Source: a virus. From it: 40,390 bases of DNA. The translations under genes were made by a program, and so were the position numbers. Numbering within the stretch: position 1 is the first letter of the stretch; each line of letters opens with the position of its first letter. The notes under the pieces are model-generated. The model worked only from the letters and a program-made list of their open reading frames with translations, was not told where the DNA came from and ran no database searches. Location of the stretch: the IMG/VR virus record IMGVR_UViG_3300037247_002436, positions 1-40,390 of that record; one strand, given 5' to 3'. Shown here piece after piece: positions 14,491-21,196 of the stretch.

Positions 14491-14558
14491 AACTATTTAT
14501 TAGTAGAAAATAAATCTGTCTCGGTTTTCCGGTTTCCCACCTGGTTTCCCAAAAAAAA

Positions 14559-15341
14559 TTAAAAGTTTTCTCTAATGCTTTCCATTGAAATGATCCTGGT
14601 GGTTAATATTTGCACATCTTCATAGGAAAATTTATTTCTTTTAATCTTAATGATTTTATCAAGCATTGATAAAACTTCTTTTTCATTTTTTACTATTATG
14701 AACTTGATGTCATTTGGCACAAATGAAAGCCTTAGTTTTTTCTTTTCACTAATTTTCTTGTTTAAGCCTTCTATTTTAGAAGGTTGGCAATGTTGCTTGT
14801 TTAGCCAAAGTGGTTCCGGCAACTGGCTAGAACTTGGGATATATCTCCATTCTCTTTCGTCATAGAACCGAACATTTTTTTTCGACAATTTCCCTCTATG
14901 CCATAATTTCCCTTCGTACGGTTTAATGTATTGTATTGCGAATTGTAACTCTTTAGTTACGTTGGTTTCTCCATTTTCTTCATGCTCAAATGAAGTTAAT
15001 AATGCCTCTCTCAATTTGTCAGAAAAATCCGCACCTGGGTAAGTATAAAGAACAGGATTAACTTTTTTACTCATAGCCCATTCTTTTGATAAACCTATTG
15101 CATAATCACCATATTTTTCTGTGTGTTTTTTTATTTGTGCTAAAGGTATATCACAAAAACAAACCATAGGAATTGCTTTTTCCGCATCTTCAATGTTTAA
15201 GACGGTGCCAATAAAATTCTCAACAGAAAATCGAGGATAAAAATCATTTATTAAAATACTTTCAAGGTAGTCAATGCTTCGAGTAAAGTGAAATACGGTA
15301 TTTGTACTTATAATACTATCATGCTTATTCACGTTATTCAT
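14559..15341 (-). CDS. AbiGi-family abortive infection protein
   Basis: The 260-residue sequence has the AbiGi family pattern (Pfam AbiGi, putative abortive phage resistance): NTVFHFTRSIDYLESIL at the start, then AIPMVCFCDIPLAQIKKH, YGDYAIGLSKEWAM, NPVLYTYP, and a later FYDEREWRYIP. The family is linked to abortive infection, in which an infected cell stops growing and phage spread is limited. The gene is AT-rich and on the opposite strand to its neighbours, a sign of acquired cargo. It has its own terminator. A 16-bp near-repeat flanks it. No paired toxin/antitoxin gene is next to it unless the gene at 15579 plays that part. Confidence 0.8.
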   Translation of the reverse strand: MNNVNKHDSIISTNTVFHFTRSIDYLESILINDFYPRFSVENFIGTVLNIEDAEKAIPMVCFCDIPLAQIKKHTEKYGDYAIGLSKEWAMSKKVNPVLYTYPGADFSDKLREALLTSFEHEENGETNVTKELQFAIQYIKPYEGKLWHRGKLSKKNVRFYDEREWRYIPSSSQLPEPLWLNKQHCQPSKIEGLNKKISEKKKLRLSFVPNDIKFIIVKNEKEVLSMLDKIIKIKRNKFSYEDVQILTTRIISMESIRENF

Positions 15342-15578
15342 TTGTCTGGTTTATCCATTTAAATCACAGAGAATAAATCTGCCCTAGTTTCATTCGCAAT
15401 AATATCAGTAATTCCTAAATCAACTTCCAACATTTTTCGAGTACACAAAGATTATCCAAAACAGTATTTCTGGAAGGATTTATACCTGAGTTCCGGGAAC
15501 CGTATATCTAATTATTAATTGCCGTTGTTAACGCCAAATAAACTGCGCGGCTTTTTTGCGCCAGTCTTTATATGATTG

Positions 15579-16421
15579 CTAGGATTTTCGATTAATCAAT
15601 TCATGGGCTTTACGAGATATTGTCTCAGCCTGGCTTAGCATTTCGTTGCTAAACTCTTCTCCAGATATGATTTTATGCATAGCCTTGAGCATCATGGTTT
15701 CGAGACTATTTGTTAACAACTTAAACTTACCAAATTCTTGATCATCGAAGTGCTCGACCTGCTTTTTCGTGAGGACAGAAGCTATTAAACTTCTAATGCC
15801 TCCATCTTCGTGCCAATTCAACTTTTCAACCTGGTTTACACCTAAATGCATTAGCAATAATGTTCTAAGTGTTATGGCCCGATAAGCATAGAATATAGCC
15901 CAAAGATATTCACCAATATAGGGTCTTATTTTTTCTATTCCGGAGTCCATTTCAATCGCGATTTTCCCAATCTTTTCATAGTTCAACTCTTCGGCCATAG
16001 ATTTCATTTTAGGATTGGTTGCAATAGTTGAATATTCTTCTACACGTAAAACATCAAGATAGATCATTATTGCGGGTGTTTTATTTCGTATTTTTATTAT
16101 GGTCTCCCATATCCTATCTATACTTTCTAGCTTCTTATCAATCGATGCCTTTTGAACTTGATGTAAAGAGGAATGGGCCGCTTTCTGAAGGTTAGAGTCC
16201 TTTTCAACAAGAGAGCGAAGCTCTAATAGCGCAACATCTTGTTCCGCTTTAAGTTTGGCCTGGTAAGCTGTTATTTTTTGGTCATATTCATGTTGGATAC
16301 TGCTTTTTAAGCGTGTACTTATCCATGACTTTGTCAAGAAAATCAATGCCGTCGCTAGTAGCGAACTAACAGCTACAGACGAAAGAATATTTATTACAAA
16401 TAAAGTCAATTCTTGTTCCAT
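15579..16421 (-). CDS. Membrane-anchored coiled-coil protein, unknown
   Basis: The 280-residue protein has one N-terminal membrane helix (about residues 7-30, LFVINILSSVAVSSLLATAL), a coiled coil at ~35-80 (IQHEYDQKITAYQAKLKAEQ), and a long helical C-terminal domain without known motifs. The layout, a membrane anchor followed by a helical sensor-like domain, is common in exclusion and phage-defence proteins. It is AT-rich and minus-strand, and lies behind the AbiGi gene with a 237-base gap (15342-15578) in which I see only AT-rich DNA. It may work with the AbiGi protein or alone; neither can be shown from the sequence. Confidence 0.7.
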   Translation of the reverse strand: MEQELTLFVINILSSVAVSSLLATALIFLTKSWISTRLKSSIQHEYDQKITAYQAKLKAEQDVALLELRSLVEKDSNLQKAAHSSLHQVQKASIDKKLESIDRIWETIIKIRNKTPAIMIYLDVLRVEEYSTIATNPKMKSMAEELNYEKIGKIAIEMDSGIEKIRPYIGEYLWAIFYAYRAITLRTLLLMHLGVNQVEKLNWHEDGGIRSLIASVLTKKQVEHFDDQEFGKFKLLTNSLETMMLKAMHKIISGEEFSNEMLSQAETISRKAHELINRKS

Positions 16422-16557
16422 GAACTTGCAACCCTAATAGTATGCTATCAATAATTCCACATAACCCTAACCAGCAAACCACTATACACCCCTTCAATTG
16501 ACTTTGCCAACAAGTTGCTGTAGTAAGGTTTTAGTAGATCCTAATTCGATCCTCTCC

Positions 16558-16592
16558 AATGGCCGGGCTTTTGCCCGGCCATTCCTGTTTTT
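16558..16592 (+). terminator. Rho-independent terminator in the 346-base gap before the lysis genes
   Basis: The stem AATGGCCGGGC / GCCCGGCCATT (16558-16583, loop TTTT) is followed by CCTGTTTTT. It would stop plus-strand transcripts that come from upstream, before the late operon starts. The gap 16422-16767 also holds the 18-bp site at 16652 and a hairpin over an SD-like sequence at 16734-16749; no gene is seen. Confidence 0.7.
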
Positions 16593-16651
16593 ACCGCAAG
16601 GGCATAAGTTTCATTTGAACCGACAAGCAGTTCAACTCAGCTTTAATCCTT

Positions 16652-16669
16652 CTGAAACACTTCAGCTAA
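16652..16669 (+). promoter_or_regulatory. Candidate late control site upstream of the lysis operon
   Basis: CTGAAACACTTCAGCTAA includes the dyad CTGAA-ACAC-TTCAG. An identical 18-mer lies at 24190-24207 ahead of the protease gene. These are the places of Plys and PI in Mu, so both may bind a late activator of the Mor/C type. Confidence 0.45.
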
Positions 16670-16767
16670 TATCCTCCTGACCAGTCCGTTACGTTGTCTT
16701 CACATTCTTTTTCTCCCCTTGGGTACGGCGGGTCAGGAGGTAACTCCTGGCTCGCCCTTCCTGAATC

Positions 16768-17391
16768 ATGACGAGCGGCAACATGAAAACACCGACAGTT
16801 GAGCAGATAATCAGGGCTATGGAGATCAAGGACTACCTGGTCTTTCGCAACCCTAAAGGCTTTGACCTTAACATTGTCGGCATCCGCTCAAGTGAGATTG
16901 TGGCCGGGAAGTTTGACGACCTGGTCGTGGTTTTCCATCGTCGGGCCGGGGCCTGGTGTTACAACGTCTTCCCGGCCACCACCGATCCTGGTCGCTACTG
17001 GCTGGAGAATCCCATGGTCGAGAGCGGCACCGGCATCCTCAAGGAAGACCAGCACCGTGGAGCGTATCGGATCGGCAGACACCAAGGCAAGTACGAAGCC
17101 CTGGTCCAGACCGGTGCGCCGATAACGGTGATCCGCGATTTCAACCGGGATGGCGTGCTTGATCTTGACAGCGGTCGAGAAGAGACCGGCTACTTCGGCG
17201 GCAACATCCATCATGCCGCCATGGCAAGAGAGTCAATCCGGGTGGGCAAGTGGTCCGCCCTCTGTCAGGTAATAGCAAACCCCTTCGACTTCGAGATCTT
17301 TATGGCTTTATGCCGGGCCGGGGCCAAGGCCTTTGGCAACCGGTTTACCTACACCCTTTTGCACGAGCGTGATCTAGGCGTGCATCCATAA
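16768..17391 (+). CDS. Phage peptidoglycan-active lysis enzyme (putative)
   Basis: The 207-residue protein belongs to a phage family with conserved blocks TTDPGRYWL, GTGILKEDQHRGAYRIGRHQGKYEALVQ, VIRDFNRDGVLD, GYFGGNIHHA and WSALCQVI. The pairing of an HH (148-149) with a downstream Cys (C166) in S-x-x-C resembles the His/Cys centre of YkuD-type L,D-transpeptidases or related cell-wall enzymes. As first gene of the lysis cluster it is the best endolysin candidate. ATG 16768 is used, but no good SD is near; ATG 16783 (MKTPTVEQ) is an alternative. A hairpin at 16734-16749 covers an AGGAGG and may affect translation. Confidence 0.65.
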   Translation: MTSGNMKTPTVEQIIRAMEIKDYLVFRNPKGFDLNIVGIRSSEIVAGKFDDLVVVFHRRAGAWCYNVFPATTDPGRYWLENPMVESGTGILKEDQHRGAYRIGRHQGKYEALVQTGAPITVIRDFNRDGVLDLDSGREETGYFGGNIHHAAMARESIRVGKWSALCQVIANPFDFEIFMALCRAGAKAFGNRFTYTLLHERDLGVHP

Positions 17392-17409
17392 CTTTAAGGA
17401 GGACCACCC

Positions 17410-17799
17410 ATGAAAAGTCACATTTTGAACCGATCCATCTGGATGCTGTTGCTGCTGGTCATAGCATTGTCTTTTGGCCTGGCCGGCTGCAATAGCGAGG
17501 ACGTTATTGCCAACAGCTACAAGACCTTGAAGATCACTGCCGACACCTATGACCAGACGATGTCCGCTGCTGGGGATCTGCACCGGCGCGGGGTGATCGA
17601 CGATGAGGTCAAGGCCGACATCATCGACATCGGCAACAAATACCGCACCGCCCACCAGGTGGCAGCCAACGCCCTGGAGTCATACGCCATGTATGAACGG
17701 GCCGAGGACGAGGAAAAGATCGACACGGCCCTGGCGGAGGTGTCCAGGTTGGTCGGAGAGCTAGTCATGGTTGTGCGGCCATACCTGGCCGAGAGCTAA
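17410..17799 (+). CDS. Lysis-cluster lipoprotein
   Basis: A lipoprotein signal with lipobox LAGC (Cys27) is followed by a helical polar domain (129 residues in total). It lies between the cell-wall enzyme and the holin-like protein, where many phages encode spanin subunits. A spanin-like outer-membrane partner is possible, but no inner-membrane partner with a long periplasmic coiled coil is obvious. AAGGAGG lies before the ATG. Exported and lipid-anchored localisation is well supported; the precise function is not. Confidence 0.7.
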   Translation: MKSHILNRSIWMLLLLVIALSFGLAGCNSEDVIANSYKTLKITADTYDQTMSAAGDLHRRGVIDDEVKADIIDIGNKYRTAHQVAANALESYAMYERAEDEEKIDTALAEVSRLVGELVMVVRPYLAES

Positions 17800-17846
17800 T
17801 AAAGAAAACTTAATCTTTTAATTAAGACTCAACAGAGGACCAACTT

Positions 17847-18035
17847 ATGCCTTCAAGCAAAGAAAAGACCGAGATGGCCATCGTCGCCGTGGAGATGATT
17901 TTGAAACATGGGGTGCCGGTTTTCATGTCGACAATCAGGACTCTCAAGACCGACAACCCCACAATCGAAGAGATCCGAGCCCTGAGAGATCAGGTTAAGG
18001 ATCCGGCCTCCTATTTCGACAAAGAGGACGCTTGA
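17847..18035 (+). CDS. Small lysis-region protein
   Basis: The 62-residue protein has a weakly hydrophobic helix (MAIVAVEMILKHGVPVFMSTI) and a charged C-terminus (EIRALRDQVKDPASYFDKEDA). It lies in the lysis cluster and overlaps the holin-like gene behind it by four bases (TTGA). Similar short proteins accompany holins in Mu-like phages. It could be a helper or regulator of lysis. No family name is certain. The palindrome CTTAATCTTTTAATTAAG at about 17810 lies just upstream. Confidence 0.65.
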   Translation: MPSSKEKTEMAIVAVEMILKHGVPVFMSTIRTLKTDNPTIEEIRALRDQVKDPASYFDKEDA

Positions 18036-18313
18036 TCTTGACCGAAGATAAATCCAAAAAAGCCGAGCACTGGCCGCAGTATTCATGGCGGCCATGGTGC
18101 GGCTTCCTGTTCCCGGTGGCCGTGGTCTTGATCTATTTTGGTTTGCCGGCCTTCGGGAAAGTAGTGCCGGCCGTGCCGGTTGTGGTCTGGATCGGCTGGC
18201 TGGCGATCCTTGGAGTGTCCGCCCACGGGCGCAACAAGGAAAAGATCGCTGCAGCCGGTGGCAATACCGACGGCTTGATCGTAACCGCAGTCAAAGCTAT
18301 TCGGGGCCACTAA
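18032..18313 (+). CDS. Holin-like membrane protein
   Basis: The 93-residue protein has two membrane helices (about 22-40 and 46-62), joined by a short turn, and a charged tail with HGRNKEKIAAAGG. The start HWPQYSWRPWCGF matches a phage holin family in which HWxxYSWRP precedes the first membrane helix. It would oligomerise in the inner membrane and time lysis. It starts with TTG overlapping the previous stop; a second TTG six bases later is possible. It overlaps the TraR gene by one base. Confidence 0.7.
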   Translation: MILTEDKSKKAEHWPQYSWRPWCGFLFPVAVVLIYFGLPAFGKVVPAVPVVVWIGWLAILGVSAHGRNKEKIAAAGGNTDGLIVTAVKAIRGH

Positions 18314-18519
18314 TGGACGATCTTGACCGCGCCCAGGGCGAGACCACCCGCCATAACAACCAGGCCCTGACCGAGCATCGCGACATGATGAGCAATACCG
18401 GGCCAGGCGCTGAGATCTGCGAGGAGTGCGGCGACCCGATCCCGGAGGAACGCCGCCGGATGGCGCGGGGTTGCACTCACTGCACAGCATGTCAAACCGA
18501 AATCGACAGGAGGAGATGA
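18313..18519 (+). CDS. TraR/DksA-type zinc finger protein
   Basis: The 68-residue protein has the TraR/DksA signature ICEECGDPIPEERRRMARG...CTAC, with zinc ligands C36, C39, C57 and C60 and the conserved IPxxRR segment. Phage and plasmid TraR proteins bind in the secondary channel of RNA polymerase and change promoter choice without ppGpp. This kind of gene is common in the Mu-like late region between lysis and DUF2730. ATG 18313 overlaps the upstream stop (TAATG). Confidence 0.85.
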   Translation: MDDLDRAQGETTRHNNQALTEHRDMMSNTGPGAEICEECGDPIPEERRRMARGCTHCTACQTEIDRRR

Positions 18520-18896
18520 GAGTGGAGCAAGCAGCAATTGATTATCGGGCCTGGTCCTTTTGGTTCAATGTTGCCCAGGTGATTGGCTATCTGATCCTCG
18601 GGATCTACGTCTGGTCGAGTAACCGCGACAAGGCCACGGCCGCCGAGATCAAAGAGGTCAAAGATTCCATGCAAAAGCTTAAGGATGCGCAAAGCGCCAA
18701 GTGCGGCGAACATCTCAAGCGCACCACGGTTTTAGAGGGCTCGGTCAAGGGGTTGCCCACCCACCGCGACCTGGGTGAGATGTACGACAAGATCAACGGG
18801 GTCAAATCGACGGTTGACGAAATATCCGGCTCGATGACCGGCGTCGTTTTTCAATTAAAATTGCTGGTTAAACACCATTTAAAAGGGAGCGGTTAA
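18516..18896 (+). CDS. DUF2730 / Mu gp25-like membrane protein
   Basis: The 126-residue protein has a single membrane helix (about 12-32: WFNVAQVIGYLILGIYVWSS) followed by a long coiled coil with conserved LPTHRDLGEMYDKINGV. This matches DUF2730 of Mu-like phages (Mu gp25). It may be an inner-membrane lysis helper of the spanin kind, but the function is not shown. AGGAGATG gives the start, overlapping the TraR stop. The stop overlaps the next gene. Confidence 0.8.
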   Translation: MRVEQAAIDYRAWSFWFNVAQVIGYLILGIYVWSSNRDKATAAEIKEVKDSMQKLKDAQSAKCGEHLKRTTVLEGSVKGLPTHRDLGEMYDKINGVKSTVDEISGSMTGVVFQLKLLVKHHLKGSG

Positions 18897-19195
18897 TGAG
18901 TTTTGCAAAGCTGGAAGAGGCCCATCGCCGCCGGATTGTCCTGGACGCCCTGCGGCAGGACGCCGACTACTCGATCAACGAATCATTGTTGCGCGGGGTC
19001 CTGCGGCAGTTCGGTTTTTCCGTATCCCGCGACCTGATGCGCACCGACCTGGCCTGGCTGGTCGAGCAGGGATTGATTACCTCCTCGGAAACAGGCGGGG
19101 TGCTGGTGGCCAGAATTACCAATCGCGGCGATGACGTGGCCAGCGGCTGCATAATTGTCCCTGGTGTGGCCCGTCCGGAACCGGAGTCCCTCTGA
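18896..19195 (+). CDS. Mu gp26-like protein
   Basis: The 99-residue protein is a small winged helix (RIVLDALRQDADYSINESLLRGVLRQFGFSVSRDLMRTDLAWLVEQGLI) with a beta C-terminus (VLVARITNRGDDVASG). Size and position between DUF2730 and the small terminase match Mu gp26 and its relatives. The predicted fold suggests DNA binding, perhaps in packaging or late regulation. It starts at TAATG and ends overlapping gp27. Confidence 0.8.
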   Translation: MSFAKLEEAHRRRIVLDALRQDADYSINESLLRGVLRQFGFSVSRDLMRTDLAWLVEQGLITSSETGGVLVARITNRGDDVASGCIIVPGVARPEPESL

Positions 19196-19761
19196 TGGCC
19201 GGCAAACAGCAATCATCAATCGACCGGCTGCCGGCCGATATCCTGGAGCGGCTGCAGGAGCTGCTGCGCGATCCGCGCGTCACCCAGCTTGCGGCCACCG
19301 CCAAGATCAATGCGGTCCTGGAAGAGGATGGCCACCGGGAGCGGCTCTCTAAATCGGCGGTCAACCGCTATGACCTGCAGATGCGCGAGGCCGGCGCCCG
19401 GCTGCGCCAGAGCCGGGAAGTGGCGGCAATGTGGATCGGCAAGCTTGGCGCTGCCCCCCAGGGCCAGGTGGGCAACCTGGTCAACGAGATCCTGCGCACC
19501 CTGGCGTTTGATCTGTCGTTGAAGCTCCAGGAAACCGATCTGACTGCCGAGACCATGCCCGAAGTGGTCGAGATGCTGCGGCACCTGTCGCTCTCGGCCA
19601 TGCGCTTGGAAAAGGCGGCAAGTGAAAACGTCAAGCGCGAGGAAGAGATAAGGAAGCAGACCCTGGCTAAGGCCGCCGAGCAGGTATCAAACACGGCCAA
19701 GAAACTCGGGGTCTCACCGGAGACCATCGCCGCCATTCACCGTGAAGTCCTCGGCATCTGA
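19195..19761 (+). CDS. Small terminase, Mu gp27 (DUF3486)
   Basis: The 188-residue protein matches DUF3486: SSIDRLPADILERLQELLRD, LSKSAVNRYDLQM and a helical region ending in NTAKKLGVSPETIAAIHREVLGI. In Mu, gp27 is the small packaging subunit that recognises phage DNA (pac) and works with gp28. The N-terminal helix-turn-helix serves DNA binding. It overlaps the end of gp26 and is followed by the large subunit. Confidence 0.9.
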   Translation: MAGKQQSSIDRLPADILERLQELLRDPRVTQLAATAKINAVLEEDGHRERLSKSAVNRYDLQMREAGARLRQSREVAAMWIGKLGAAPQGQVGNLVNEILRTLAFDLSLKLQETDLTAETMPEVVEMLRHLSLSAMRLEKAASENVKREEEIRKQTLAKAAEQVSNTAKKLGVSPETIAAIHREVLGI

Positions 19762-19762
19762 C

Positions 19763-21196
19763 ATGGCACAAGGTAACGCCAAAATAATCCCCGCTAACCC
19801 AAACGGCCTGTTTTTGCCGTATCAGGGCAAGTGGATCAAGGACCTGAGCCGCTTGAAGCTCATGGAGAAGGCCCGGCAGGTCGGCCTCTCCTGGGCCACG
19901 GCCTGGGCCTGCGATGAGCGCACCGCCATGCAGGGCAATCGGCAGGATCAATGGGTCTCCTCTCGCGACGATATCCAGGCCCGGCTGTTTATCGAGGATT
20001 GCAAGATGTGGGCGAAAGTGCTCTCCATCGCCGCCGAGGATCTGGGCGAGGTGGTACTGGATCCCAAAGAGAAGATCTCCGCATATGTCCTGCGGTTCGC
20101 CAACGGACGGCGGATCAATTCAATGAGCAGCAACCCGGACGCCCAGGCGGGCAAACGCGGCGGTCGGGTGCTCGATGAATTCGCCCTGAATCCCGATCCC
20201 CGCAAGCTCTGGTCCATCGCCTATCCCGGCATCACCTGGGGCGGCTCAATGGAGGTGATCTCCACCCACCGGGGCAGCAAGAATTTTTTTAACGACCTGG
20301 TCCGCGAGGCCCGCGAACAGGGCAACCCTAAAAACATCAGCCTGCACCGCGTCACCCTCCAGAATGCCCTGGAGCAGGGCTTCCTCTACAAGCTGCAGCA
20401 GAGCCTGGCAGCCGACGATGAACGGCAGGCCATGGATGAGACGAGCTACTTTGATTTTGTCCGCTCCGGTTGCGCCGACGAGGAGTCGTTTCTGCAGGAG
20501 TACATGTGCGAACCGGCCGACGATAACGCAGCCTTCCTGGAATACGATTTGATCCTCGCCGCCGAATACGGGCGCGACATCGACTGGCAGACCCACGAAA
20601 ACGGCCGCTTGTATGCCGGGGTCGATATCGGCCGCAAGAAAGATTTGACCGTGCTCTGGTTGCTGGAGAAATTAGGCGACGTCTTTTACACCCGAAAGAT
20701 CATCAGTCTGCAGAATATGCGCAAGAGCGCCCAGGAGGCAATCATCTGGCCGATCATGGCCAAGGCCGAGCGGACCTGTATGGACTACACCGGTCTCGGT
20801 ATCGGCTGGGGAGATGATGCCCAGGACCAGTTCGGCACCTACCGGATTGAGTTGGTGACCTTTACTGCCAGGGTCAAAGAGGCCCTGGCCTATCCGGTAA
20901 GGAACGCCATGGAGGATAGGCGGCTGCGCATCCCTTATGACAAGCACATCCGCTCCGACCTTCGCTCGGTAACCAAGCAGACGACGGCAGCCGGAAATAT
21001 CCGCTTCACGGCGGAGCGCACCCCGGATGGTCATGCCGACCGGTTCTGGGCGCTGGCGCTGGCAATGCATGCCGCCGGGGATGGCCCCGTACAGATCGAA
21101 TATACCGAAGCGCCCAAGACAGGCGGTGGCTGGAACGGATCGCAAAGCAACGAAGATGACGATGATTACGCAGAGGCCGGAGGTGGCGCATGGTGA
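19763..21196 (+). CDS. Large terminase, Mu gp28
   Basis: This is the packaging motor and nuclease that fills the capsid. A Walker A-like motif EKARQVGLSW (35-44) and a Walker B VLDEFAL (D138, E139) form the ATPase. The RNase H-like nuclease begins with AGVDIGRKKDLTVLW (D288), has MDYTGLGIGWG, and ends with GHADRFWALALAMHA. The protein is 477 residues from ATG 19763; a GTG at 19742 in frame is rejected because it lies inside gp27. In Mu-like phages it packages by headful past the prophage ends, so host DNA is taken along. Confidence 0.92.
   Translation: MAQGNAKIIPANPNGLFLPYQGKWIKDLSRLKLMEKARQVGLSWATAWACDERTAMQGNRQDQWVSSRDDIQARLFIEDCKMWAKVLSIAAEDLGEVVLDPKEKISAYVLRFANGRRINSMSSNPDAQAGKRGGRVLDEFALNPDPRKLWSIAYPGITWGGSMEVISTHRGSKNFFNDLVREAREQGNPKNISLHRVTLQNALEQGFLYKLQQSLAADDERQAMDETSYFDFVRSGCADEESFLQEYMCEPADDNAAFLEYDLILAAEYGRDIDWQTHENGRLYAGVDIGRKKDLTVLWLLEKLGDVFYTRKIISLQNMRKSAQEAIIWPIMAKAERTCMDYTGLGIGWGDDAQDQFGTYRIELVTFTARVKEALAYPVRNAMEDRRLRIPYDKHIRSDLRSVTKQTTAAGNIRFTAERTPDGHADRFWALALAMHAAGDGPVQIEYTEAPKTGGGWNGSQSNEDDDDYAEAGGGAW

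Noticed and set aside
16498-16680. 60-codon frame before the lysis genes
   Set aside because: It contains a terminator hairpin and the 18-bp site, and has no SD.
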